A DNA stretch of 64,000 nt, from contig UQUM01000005.1 of NCBI GenBank assembly GCA_900544255.1, positions 1 through 64,000 of the forward strand, in the 5' to 3' direction. The stretch is from an uncultured Sutterella sp. (lineage in GTDB: Bacteria > Pseudomonadota > Gammaproteobacteria > Burkholderiales > Burkholderiaceae_F). Positions 15,284 through 23,469 of this stretch are shown in pieces. Numbering within the stretch: position 1 is the first letter of the stretch; each line of letters starts with the position of its first letter. Below the pieces are notes generated by a model. That model saw only the letters and a list, made by a program, of their open reading frames with translations. It made no database searches and was not told where the DNA came from. Both the position numbers and the translations under genes were made by a program.

Positions 15284-16696
15284 TTACTTTACGAGAGCCC
15301 GCCGCGCGGCAAACCGACCGGCTTCACGCCCCATCACCAGGGCCGACGTCAGCGCCATACCGCCCAGACGGTCACGGCCGAATATACCGCCCGTCGTTTC
15401 ACCGGCAGCAAACAGCCCGTCGATCACCGTCCCGTCTTTCCTTAACACCGCCCCTTCCTTGTTGATGACGAGTCCCCCCAGTGAGTTGTGAACATTAAGG
15501 GTTTCCATTCCCCAATAAAAAGGCGGTTTTTCAATGGACTGAAGAAAAATCGATTTCCCGAACAACGGGTCGTCCCCCTTTTTTGCGTGACGGTTGTAGT
15601 TTTCCAACGTCGACTGCAGTTGGGAGGCCGTAATCCCCATACCGCGCGCCATCTCAGCGATCGAATCGGATTTCTTCACATAACCGTTTGCGAGCTTTAG
15701 CCCCAAAGACGCCCCCTTCACAGAACGGCTGTCCGTCACCACCCACATGGCTTTTTCCGGCAACGCAAAAAGCGTTTCCGCGATTTCGCCGGTACTCGCC
15801 GCTTCGTTCACGAACCTCTCGCCCTGCATCGTGAGATACACCTCGGCACCCGCGTATTCCAAGAGGCGCCCGCCGGAATACGCTAAGAGCAGAAATTTAT
15901 CCATATCCGCCGTCGCAGCGCCCAAGCGCTCAGCCAAGCGAATGCCGTCCCCCGTTGCTCCGTCAAAATAAAGGCCGTGGGGATTCGCCGTCGTCTGCAT
16001 GTCGGCGTCCAACCGCGCGTCAAACTGCATCCGCATACCGACGTTCGCGGTAAATCCGCCCGTTGCCAACACCACGGTCTTCGCAGAAAGCGACCGCTCT
16101 TTTCCGGTCACGGTATGCCGTACCGTGACCCGCCAACGATCCGAGAACCTTTCCAACCCGGCCACGGTCGACGCAAACTGCAGCTGCATCCCCCGTACCC
16201 TCGCGTAGCGATTCACCGCTTCCACATAGATTCGACCGGCCGCCCCGCCCGATACGCTGATGCAGCGGGGACGTAAGCCTCCGGCCGCCTGAAAAATCAC
16301 GTCGGAAAATGGAACCCCCATGGCTTCGAGCCAATCGGCTGCGGCTTCGGATTTTTCACCGATGGTGCGGATCAACGCTTCGTTGATGCGCCCGCCCACT
16401 CGCCGACTATCTTTCACCAATTGCTCCACGGAATCCCCGACGGGCTGCAGAACCTGACGCCGGGGACTCACCACTGCGAGCGACCCGCTGCTCATGGCGC
16501 TGTGCCCGCCGATCACCGGGCCTTTTTCCAGTACCAACACTCGCTCAGCCCCCGATTCCAACGCAGAAGCCGCCGCCGAAAGTCCCGCCAAACCGCTCCC
16601 CGCGACAATGACGTCCCACACCGCGTCGGCAGCCGCTGCCAGACCGGGGCAGACCGCGAACCCCAGAGCCCCCGTTAATAAAATCCGCCGCTGCAC
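15284..16696 (-). CDS. Exported FAD-dependent reductase (flavocytochrome c family), second copy
   Basis: A second flavoprotein of the same superfamily (470 residues), with a Sec-like signal (MQRRILLTGALGFAVCPGLAAA) and no heme sites. FAD motif VIVAGSGLAGLSAAA near residue 30; active-site blocks GERFVNEAA, NSLGGLVI and GRDRLGGMAL. It differs much from the 13645 gene, so a different substrate is likely. The GTG start lies 2 bases after the response-regulator stop, making it the last gene of a kinase-regulator-reductase operon. It is tempting to see it as part of, or controlled by, that signalling unit. Confidence 0.85.
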   Translation of the reverse strand: MQRRILLTGALGFAVCPGLAAAADAVWDVIVAGSGLAGLSAAASALESGAERVLVLEKGPVIGGHSAMSSGSLAVVSPRRQVLQPVGDSVEQLVKDSRRVGGRINEALIRTIGEKSEAAADWLEAMGVPFSDVIFQAAGGLRPRCISVSGGAAGRIYVEAVNRYARVRGMQLQFASTVAGLERFSDRWRVTVRHTVTGKERSLSAKTVVLATGGFTANVGMRMQFDARLDADMQTTANPHGLYFDGATGDGIRLAERLGAATADMDKFLLLAYSGGRLLEYAGAEVYLTMQGERFVNEAASTGEIAETLFALPEKAMWVVTDSRSVKGASLGLKLANGYVKKSDSIAEMARGMGITASQLQSTLENYNRHAKKGDDPLFGKSIFLQSIEKPPFYWGMETLNVHNSLGGLVINKEGAVLRKDGTVIDGLFAAGETTGGIFGRDRLGGMALTSALVMGREAGRFAARRALVK

Positions 16697-16698
16697 GA

Positions 16699-17325
16699 CT
16701 AAGCCCCGTTTTTCGGCAGAAGCCCCGCGCCGTCAAGGAGCCGATACGCTTCCAACACGCTGTTCACGCCCAATTTGGCAAAGGCGTTGGCCCGATGCAT
16801 CTTGACGGTCGGTTCCCCGATGCCGAGCTCCCGCGCAATCATTTTATTGGGCGTATCCAGCGCCGCCCGCGCGACGACTTCCCGTTCCCGCGGCGTCAAT
16901 TCCGCATAAAGCGCTTCAACGTGAGCTTTCTCCCGCCCTGCCTGCCATGCCTTCACGGACGCTTCCACGGCCTTTGTCACCACGGCGATGAGTACGTCGG
17001 GCTTCACTGGTTTTTCCAAAAAATCCGCAGCCCCGTGGCGCATCGTATGCACCGCCATCGACACGTCGCCGTGTCCCGTCAGGAATATGAGCGGCAGCGT
17101 CGAACGGCGGCTCTCAAGAATGGTCTGCATCTCCAGTCCCGTCAGTCCCGGCATTCGGATATCCGCCACCGCGCATCCCGGGCGCGAGAGTTGATCGTTT
17201 TCCAAAAAGGCCTTGGCAGACGAATACGTCTCGACGGAAAATCCCCGTGTTTCCAAAAGAAGCTTCTGCGACATCAAAAAGATTTCATCATCGTCAATGA
17301 GACGCACGAGCGGCTGTTCGTTCAT
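16699..17325 (-). CDS. Two-component response regulator, FixJ/TtrR type
   Basis: Cytoplasmic response regulator of 208 residues. The receiver domain (1-125) has the acidic pocket DDDE, phospho-acceptor Asp in CAVADIRMPG, and the switch Thr/Lys in LTGHGD and EKPV. The C-terminal LuxR-type helix-turn-helix (about 140-200) reads LTPREREVVAR...NKMIARELGIGEPTVKMHR. Its ATG overlaps the kinase stop (ATGA), so it is co-translated with its cognate sensor. Likely activator of the flavoprotein genes nearby. Confidence 0.9.
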   Translation of the reverse strand: MNEQPLVRLIDDDEIFLMSQKLLLETRGFSVETYSSAKAFLENDQLSRPGCAVADIRMPGLTGLEMQTILESRRSTLPLIFLTGHGDVSMAVHTMRHGAADFLEKPVKPDVLIAVVTKAVEASVKAWQAGREKAHVEALYAELTPREREVVARAALDTPNKMIARELGIGEPTVKMHRANAFAKLGVNSVLEAYRLLDGAGLLPKNGA

Positions 17326-19115
17326 ACTTTTTTCTCCGTCATGTTTTCTTCAAAAGCATCCGTCGTAAAACGCACCGTCAGTCCCCCTTCGGGATTGCGT
17401 TCAAAACTGAGTCCGGCCCCGTGACTGTCGGCGATGCCGCGCACAATAGATAGTCCAAGTCCCAACCCCTCGGGCTTGACGCTCGACATCAAATCCTGCA
17501 AATGCCGGAAATCCGCATCCGACAGCACCGGCCCGTTATCCTCCACCGTCAGACACCAGCGGTGATTTTCCGGCTTTAATCGGACGACGATCCGCGCCCT
17601 CTTTTGCCCCGCCAATGCTTCGGAGGAGTTTTTCAGGAGGTTAAATACCAAGAGTTCCAATTCCAAGGCGTCGCCCAGTACCGGCGCTGCCGAAGGAAGT
17701 TGCAGCACCACCGGTACTGTCGCCGCCGAAGAGCTTTTGAGACTCCTTTCCGCCTGACGCACGGCAGCCGTCAAATCGCACTTCACATGCGCCGTCTGTC
17801 GGCTTTTGGCGTAGTTTCGCACCCGGTTCACGATACCGGCAATGCGTTCCGCTTCCGTTTCAATCCCCACCAACGCCGTCTTTACGGTCTTTTCTTCCCG
17901 AACGCTTGCCGGAAGCACATAGTCGAGGATCGCCTTGAAGTTGCCGATCGCCGCCACGGGCGACTTCACCTCGTGTGCAATCATCGCGGACATCTGACTC
18001 ACGATATTGCGCTTTTCAAGCGTTCCCAAGCGCTCGCGATCCAACCGGGCTTCACTTTCAATGCGGCGCTGCTCCTGCAGTGCCTGCCGAAGTTCACCCG
18101 TACGGCGCCGCACCAAACGCTGCAGCCTCACTTCGTAAGCCACCAACAGCACCAACACCAGAAAAATCGCCTGCACCACACCTGAATACCGTCGGTAAAG
18201 TCCCGCCGGCGACATATCCTGCAAATAGGCGTAGGGCCCGATTTCCAACGTTTTATATAGCGCTTCCACCGACGTATGAGGCACGAAACTCAGCCATTCG
18301 TACCCGCCGTTGTCGGTCTGATTTTCCGAAGTGAGGAGCCCCACCGTCAGAGCCCGTACCCGCCTTTCATCCGTCCATTCAAAGCCCCACAAACTGATGT
18401 CGGGGTAAAGCGCCGTCGACCTACGGCAAAAAAGCGCCGCATCGGTCTTTTCGTTCACCACCCGCAGTGCCACCGTATCGGCTTCCCCGGTTCGGGCCAA
18501 ACGTTCCAAGAGACACGTCGGCAGAACGGCGGCATCGGCGTGTCCTGAAAACAAAGCCGACAACACGTCGGGAAACGGCGAATTGAGAAAATAGGACGTC
18601 TTCCAAAAACGAGACGGGTCGCCGAACTGCGCCTTCACTTCTGCCTGCACCGCAAGCCATCCCGGAATCGATGCGGGAAGTCCCGCCGCCACCGTTTTTC
18701 CTTTGAGATCTGACAACGTCTGCAAGTCACGCCGATCATTTCGAACGACGATCAAGGAACCGGCTGAACGACCGGCTTCCCGAGCATACTGCACCTTTCG
18801 GGTCGCCACGCGGAAAGGCACGGCCGTCCCTGCCGCTCGAAACTGTTCTTCCAAATCCGCGGGGCCCAACACAAAGTCCGGTCGAAATCGTTCGATCCCC
18901 GACACTTCGTCCGCCGACAGGACGGAAACCACACGAACCGTCCATTTTTCCGTATTCAATCCTGCCTGCAGTCCTTCGCGGATACGCGCCAGACTTTCTT
19001 CTTCGGTAAGCGTATCGATGACGCCCACCGTAATCGTGTCAGCGGCCGAAGCAACCGAACTCAGCATCGTTGCCGTAACCACAACGCCCAAGCAACGCAA
19101 CGAAAACTCCATCAT
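17322..19115 (-). CDS. Sensor histidine kinase with periplasmic-binding-protein domain (TtrS-like)
   Basis: Membrane sensor (597 residues). A signal peptide of ~24 residues precedes a ~280-residue periplasmic domain of the PhnD/transferrin-like binding-protein fold, as in the tetrathionate sensor TtrS ('LSDLKGKTVAAGLPAS' is typical). One membrane helix (about 310-335, VVQAIFLVLVLLVAYEV) leads to a coiled coil, the H-box MIAHEVKSPVAAIGNF, N-box LVFNLLKNSSEAL and G-box GLGLGLSIVRGIADSHG. Tetrathionate is only one possibility, since no ttrBCA genes are in view. It begins the operon with the regulator and the second flavoprotein. Confidence 0.88.
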   Translation of the reverse strand: MMEFSLRCLGVVVTATMLSSVASAADTITVGVIDTLTEEESLARIREGLQAGLNTEKWTVRVVSVLSADEVSGIERFRPDFVLGPADLEEQFRAAGTAVPFRVATRKVQYAREAGRSAGSLIVVRNDRRDLQTLSDLKGKTVAAGLPASIPGWLAVQAEVKAQFGDPSRFWKTSYFLNSPFPDVLSALFSGHADAAVLPTCLLERLARTGEADTVALRVVNEKTDAALFCRRSTALYPDISLWGFEWTDERRVRALTVGLLTSENQTDNGGYEWLSFVPHTSVEALYKTLEIGPYAYLQDMSPAGLYRRYSGVVQAIFLVLVLLVAYEVRLQRLVRRRTGELRQALQEQRRIESEARLDRERLGTLEKRNIVSQMSAMIAHEVKSPVAAIGNFKAILDYVLPASVREEKTVKTALVGIETEAERIAGIVNRVRNYAKSRQTAHVKCDLTAAVRQAERSLKSSSAATVPVVLQLPSAAPVLGDALELELLVFNLLKNSSEALAGQKRARIVVRLKPENHRWCLTVEDNGPVLSDADFRHLQDLMSSVKPEGLGLGLSIVRGIADSHGAGLSFERNPEGGLTVRFTTDAFEENMTEKKV

Positions 19116-19382
19116 GGCTCGTTAGCGATAAAACAAAATTCAAGAGTTGTGAGTGTATCGATACCGAGTTTTTCCTGCCTTAACTGCAACTCGTCTACTC
19201 TGCAAACGCTTCGCTTTTTGCATCTGGCAATTTCATTTTCAGCGATCTGTCCCCACGCTTTCGACCATTTCGCGAAATGCCTCGGCCTCCTAGACTGTCC
19301 GGCATCAATCGGCACACTGCCGACTTTCATTTCAAGCCGCGTTGGACGTGTTTCCACGAGGCAACTAAGGAGATAGAACAAA

Positions 19383-20039
19383 ATGCAGCGCAGAACGCTT
19401 CTTGCGGCCACCGTTTCCCTCACCGCTCTCACGGCACTTCCCGCCTTCGCAGGCACCTTGGGCACGGACTACGTCGTCCTTGACAACCCGCTTCCCAACG
19501 CCGAAGGTACCCTCATCAAGGTCTTCTCCTACGACTGCCCCTTCTGCTACAAGTACGACGTCGGCGTCGATCCCCGCGTGCTGCCCCGCATTGAAAAAGA
19601 AGTGGGCCTCAAATTCAAACCCATGCACCTTGAAACGAAGGGCCAGTACGGCCGCTGCGCGAGCGTGTTTCTTGCGATGTGCATGCTGAAGGACGAAAAG
19701 GCCGGCGTGTCCATTGAAGACAAGACTTCGCTCTTTAAGAAGGCAAAGGACGCGATCTACAACGCCTACCACCGTAAGCAGGAACGCTGGACGGCGGGCG
19801 AAACGGCGTTCCTCAAAACGATGACGGACGCCACGGGCCTTACCGCCGCAGACTACGGAGCCGCGAAGAAAGACGCCGCCGTCACGGCGCTCGCGGACAG
19901 CTGGAAGGTGACGTACCCCGTCGCGAAGATTCAGGGGATCCCCGCTTATGTCGTGAACGGCAAATACCTCATCATGACGAAGTCCATCCGTAATTTCGAC
20001 GGCATGGTCGCGCTCGTCAAAGAACTCGCCGCCAAGTAA
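19383..20039 (+). CDS. dsbL: Thiol:disulfide oxidoreductase DsbL (DsbA-like)
   Basis: Periplasmic oxidase (218 residues) that introduces disulfides into a narrow set of substrates. Signal peptide ends near residue 23 (LPAFA|G). Active site FSYDCPFCYKYD: the CPFC pair is the DsbL signature rather than CPHC of DsbA. The cis-Pro loop is IQGIPAYVVNGKY near 190. AAGGAG lies eleven bases before the ATG. The dsbI gene starts 12 bases after the stop. In other bacteria this pair serves arylsulfate sulfotransferase AssT, which is not in this window. Confidence 0.88.
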   Translation: MQRRTLLAATVSLTALTALPAFAGTLGTDYVVLDNPLPNAEGTLIKVFSYDCPFCYKYDVGVDPRVLPRIEKEVGLKFKPMHLETKGQYGRCASVFLAMCMLKDEKAGVSIEDKTSLFKKAKDAIYNAYHRKQERWTAGETAFLKTMTDATGLTAADYGAAKKDAAVTALADSWKVTYPVAKIQGIPAYVVNGKYLIMTKSIRNFDGMVALVKELAAK

Positions 20040-20051
20040 AGGGATTTCGTC

Positions 20052-20714
20052 ATGCAGTGGACTTCCCGCTTTAAGGCCGACGCGATCGGCGAAATTGCTC
20101 ACTGGTCGGACATGCGCTGGCCCTGGGCGCTCATCATCTTTTTGTCCTGCGCGTTGGTGGTGTTGGCGCACAACGTCTTTCAGGTCTGGCTTTACATGAA
20201 GCCCTGCGAGCAGTGCGTCTATATCCGCTTCGGCTTTCTCGTAATCGCTCTCGGCGGGCTCATCACGATCATCAATCCGAAGAATTTGTGGATGAAACTC
20301 GCGGGACTCGTCGTGGGTGTCTACGGCGGCATCTACGGGCTGATGTGCTCGATCAAACTCTCGTCCATTCACCACGCAATTCATGGGGATGACATGGATG
20401 CCGTCTTCGGGATGCAGGGCTGTTCCTTGGAACCGCACTATCCCTTCGGGTTACCGCTCGAAAAGTGGGCACCCGACTGGTTCCTCCCCACCGGCGACTG
20501 CGGTTACGACACCGCGGTGGTGCCCGACGGTACGGTTTTGTCCGACGCCCAGCGCTTTTTGATCGACATGTACAACAGCGCCGACAGCTGGTACCTCGTC
20601 CCCGCGTGGAAGTTCATGAGCATGGCGCAGTGCTGCCTCTTGGCCTTCACGGTAGCGCTTCTCATGATCGTCGTCTTAAACGGCTCTTCCCTTTGGAAGA
20701 AGGTGATGGCCTGA
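20052..20714 (+). CDS. dsbI: Disulfide oxidoreductase DsbI (DsbB-like membrane partner of DsbL)
   Basis: Inner-membrane quinone-linked protein (220 residues) that reoxidises DsbL. Four hydrophobic helices are visible. The first periplasmic redox pair is KPCEQCVYIRFG (about residue 55). The long second periplasmic loop carries the other cysteines in MQGCSLEPHYP and LPTGDCGYD. Size and the long loop fit DsbI rather than the smaller DsbB. It is co-transcribed with dsbL and followed by a strong terminator. Confidence 0.87.
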   Translation: MQWTSRFKADAIGEIAHWSDMRWPWALIIFLSCALVVLAHNVFQVWLYMKPCEQCVYIRFGFLVIALGGLITIINPKNLWMKLAGLVVGVYGGIYGLMCSIKLSSIHHAIHGDDMDAVFGMQGCSLEPHYPFGLPLEKWAPDWFLPTGDCGYDTAVVPDGTVLSDAQRFLIDMYNSADSWYLVPAWKFMSMAQCCLLAFTVALLMIVVLNGSSLWKKVMA

Positions 20715-20756
20715 GCCGACAAAACCCGACCTTTTTCTGAAGACTCTCCTCTTTAC

Positions 20757-20792
20757 CCCTGCCGATCGTTTTCGTCGGCAGGGCTTTTTTTT
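20757..20792 (+). terminator. Terminator of dsbL-dsbI
   Basis: CCCTGCCGA/TCGGCAGGG perfect nine-base stem followed by eight T. Confidence 0.9.
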
Positions 20793-20796
20793 CGTC

Positions 20797-21717
20797 TCAG
20801 CGCTTCGCACAGGTGAAAATCATGCTGCGCACCCACTGCATCAGCGGATCGCTGTGAATCCGATCGTGCCAAATAAGCTGCGCCTGATGGCTGTTGCTTT
20901 TGGTGAGCGTCGGAACAATCGTGAACCGCCCTTCCCCCGCCATAAAAACGGCGGTACGTCGCGGCAGGATGGCCAGCAACGGCGCTTCATGCAGGAACGA
21001 CAATACCGGCAGGAAAAACGCCGTCCGCGCAACGGTCTTCGCGCCCGCCCACGTCGGAAACGCCGATTCTCTCAAAGTCGCCGCATCAGTCACGTGATCA
21101 AACTGAAAGACGACGTCCATAAACCCATATTTGAGCACCTCCTCATCCGACACCCCAGTACGGTGCTTTTCCAACGCCTTCAGAATCGGGGGATTCGGCG
21201 CACAGACAAGCACATAGTCGTTTGTCCCCAAGGCAAGCGAATGAAACCCGGGCTCCACCCCCGTCAACGGCGAAATAATGAAATCGAGCACCCCGGTCCG
21301 CAGCTGATTGAGGCGCTCCCGCTGCAACGGATAAAAGGCATAGGCAATGTGCGGCGCCTTCGCCATCGTTTCCGCCACGAGATGCCGACAAAAAGCAATC
21401 ACCGCGTTGTCCGCGCAGCCGATCTTCACCCGCCTTTCGACCGTCCCCAAATCAAACGTCCCGCCTTCAGTAAGAGCTTCATAGTCCGTCAATACGGCCG
21501 TCACCTTCGGCATCAGCTCGCGCGCCTTATGAGTCGCCACCAACCGATCGCCCGAACGCGTAAAAAGCTGATCGTCAAAAAAAGAGCGCAGTTCCGCCAA
21601 ATGGCGGCTCGCGGTGGATGCAGGGATCGAAAGCCGCACGGCGGCACGGCTGAGGTTCTCTTCTTCCATCAGGAGGCTGAAGAGTTTCAAGAGCGAATGG
21701 CAGGGAACGGATTTCAT
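20797..21717 (-). CDS. LysR-family transcriptional regulator
   Basis: DNA-binding regulator with N-terminal helix-turn-helix (LSRAAVRLSIPASTASRHLAEL, about residues 18-40) and a periplasmic-binding-like effector domain (from about residue 90). I use the ATG at 21717 (306 residues, the normal LysR length); the frame is open to 21897 but the extra residues do not resemble the family. No good ribosome-binding site is seen at either. Convergent with dsbI. Its targets are unknown; the divergent neighbour is the RlaP-like gene. Confidence 0.85.
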   Translation of the reverse strand: MKSVPCHSLLKLFSLLMEEENLSRAAVRLSIPASTASRHLAELRSFFDDQLFTRSGDRLVATHKARELMPKVTAVLTDYEALTEGGTFDLGTVERRVKIGCADNAVIAFCRHLVAETMAKAPHIAYAFYPLQRERLNQLRTGVLDFIISPLTGVEPGFHSLALGTNDYVLVCAPNPPILKALEKHRTGVSDEEVLKYGFMDVVFQFDHVTDAATLRESAFPTWAGAKTVARTAFFLPVLSFLHEAPLLAILPRRTAVFMAGEGRFTIVPTLTKSNSHQAQLIWHDRIHSDPLMQWVRSMIFTCAKR

Positions 21718-21846
21718 TTTTTGAAGGTTAAAAAACCAAAAATTGTGACAGAAATGGATGATAGTCGCAATTTTCGAAATCGGTCGTGAAAAAGCCTTTA
21801 ACCACACGGGCAAGTAATCGCTTCGCCTTTCGGCTGACGTAACGCT

Positions 21847-21881
21847 TCCCCGACGGACTTTTGGGTTCGCCGGGGATTTTT
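21847..21881 (+). terminator. Plus-strand terminator in the LysR/RlaP divergent gap
   Basis: TCCCCG...CGGGGA with inner CG/CG, followed by TTTTTG. No plus-strand gene lies between dsbI (terminated at 20792) and this site, so it ends an unknown short transcript or is part of the leader of the gene at 21937. Confidence 0.5.
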
Positions 21882-21936
21882 GTTCCGTAAAATTCACTTT
21901 GACATTTTCATTATTCAGCCCTCAGGATACATCACG

Positions 21937-22716
21937 ATGCCGTTTCATCCCGTCACTGCCGACGATATCAACGCCAAACTCCGAGCCATCGAATCTGAGC
22001 ACCAGGTGCACGTTCTTTTAGCCTGCGAATCCGGTTCCCGCAGTTTTGGCTTTGAGTCCCCCGAATCCGATTACGATGTCCGTTTTATTTTCGTGCGGCG
22101 TACGGAAAATTATCTTGCCGTTTTTCCACCGCGTGACACGATTGAATGCCCGTTCACGGACGTATGGGATCTCGCGGGATGGGATCTCAAAAAAGCGCTT
22201 ACGCTGATGACGAAAGGCAACAGTTCACTCTTGGAGTGGCTCACTTCGCCCGTTCTCTACAAAAACCGAGACGGATTTCGGGAGGCGCTCCTTGCGCTTT
22301 ACAAAGCGTGCGTTCCTCCGGAAAAACTCGCGGTCGGCTACCGCGCCATGGCGGCAAACAATGCCCGCGCCTACCTCACCGGCATCTCGGTATGCGTGAA
22401 GAAGTACCTCTACGTGATCCGCCCCCTGATTGCCGCCCACCGGATCGAAAAAGAACATGCCTTCGCGCCGTCGGCCATGGCCGCCCTCATTGATTGGGCG
22501 GCGGCGGATAATCCGGCGATGGCAAACGAAGTCCGACAACTCGTCGCCCGTAAAAAAGCTGGCGACGCCCTCACGAAGGAACCCCGACTCCCGGCCATTG
22601 ATGCCTACATTGCCGAACGCCTTGCCGCACCGCTCCCGGTCATTCCCACTGTTCCGTTCTCACCCGACGCCGTCAACCGCTTTTTCCGCCGCTGGGTGCA
22701 GCTCACGTCGCACTGA
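21937..22716 (+). CDS. RlaP-like nucleotidyltransferase
   Basis: Protein of 259 residues with the polymerase-beta-type nucleotidyltransferase core 'GSRSFGFESPESDYDVRFIF' (residues ~28-47), containing the catalytic GS and paired aspartates D-x-D. This is the pattern of the RlaP family often found beside RNA ligases. Here no RNA ligase is adjacent. The start ATG at 21937 has AGGA about ten bases before it; earlier in-frame codons have no such site. Substrate is unknown; a nucleotide transfer to RNA or protein is plausible. Confidence 0.8.
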   Translation: MPFHPVTADDINAKLRAIESEHQVHVLLACESGSRSFGFESPESDYDVRFIFVRRTENYLAVFPPRDTIECPFTDVWDLAGWDLKKALTLMTKGNSSLLEWLTSPVLYKNRDGFREALLALYKACVPPEKLAVGYRAMAANNARAYLTGISVCVKKYLYVIRPLIAAHRIEKEHAFAPSAMAALIDWAAADNPAMANEVRQLVARKKAGDALTKEPRLPAIDAYIAERLAAPLPVIPTVPFSPDAVNRFFRRWVQLTSH

Positions 22717-22771
22717 CGCCGCTGCCGTTAAAATGCGCACCGTTGTTTTCTTTTTTTGAAGAAGGTTGGTC

Positions 22772-23422
22772 ATGCAGTTCCTGCTCGTAGACGATCACGC
22801 ATTGATTGTGACGGCGCTCAAGGCGCTTCTTTCCGCCAAATTTCCCGATGCCGTCATTCATACGGGGGCCTGTGCAGAAGACGCCCGTCGCCTCGCCGCA
22901 GAATACGGCAACGACACCGATCTCATGATTCTCGACCTGAATCTTCCGGGCACTGCCACGGCGACGAGCCTCTTGGAAGAACTCGTCACGGCGGAAAACG
23001 CCATGAAGATTTTGGTGCTCTCGGGCGCCGTCGATCAACGAAATATTCTCAAGGTTCTGCAACTCGGGGCTGCGGGCTTTGTCCCGAAGACCTTAGACGC
23101 AGAAATGCTCACTGCCGCCATCGATTTTGTTTTAAAGGGCGGGGTTTACATTCCTTCGAAACTTCTCACCTCCAGCCAGCAGGCAGGGATCGTGACGGCG
23201 GCGGAAACGGAAATGCCGGCTAGCGACGTGCATCTCACCGAACGTCAGAAAGACGTCCTGGAATGTCTCTCCCGGGGCTTGCCCATCAAGCGCATCTGCC
23301 GCGAACTCAATCTTTCGGAAGGCACGGTGAAAACCCACGTTTCCGCCATCTACCGCGCTTTCGGCGCCACGAACCGCACCGAAGCCTTGATTGCCGCCCG
23401 CAAGGCGTTTTACCTCAATTGA
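22772..23422 (+). CDS. NarL/FixJ-family response regulator
   Basis: 216-residue response regulator: receiver (about 1-120) with DDH, phospho-acceptor in LMILDLNLPG, and PKTL as the conserved lysine region; LuxR helix-turn-helix (about 150-210) LTERQKDVLECLSRGLPIKRICRELNLSEGTVKTH-type. The ATG at 22772 is preceded by GAAGG; a TTG two codons earlier is less likely. It faces the hybrid sensor kinase gene at 23470-25320 tail to tail, so that kinase is the probable partner. Confidence 0.88.
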   Translation: MQFLLVDDHALIVTALKALLSAKFPDAVIHTGACAEDARRLAAEYGNDTDLMILDLNLPGTATATSLLEELVTAENAMKILVLSGAVDQRNILKVLQLGAAGFVPKTLDAEMLTAAIDFVLKGGVYIPSKLLTSSQQAGIVTAAETEMPASDVHLTERQKDVLECLSRGLPIKRICRELNLSEGTVKTHVSAIYRAFGATNRTEALIAARKAFYLN

Positions 23423-23469
23423 GCGCTTGAGCCCCGCTGCGCCGCACCGGTTTTTCGGCGCGGCGATTT

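Noticed and set aside
19365..20438. 357-codon minus-strand frame opposite dsbL-dsbI
   Set aside because: Antisense shadow of the well-supported dsbL and dsbI genes.
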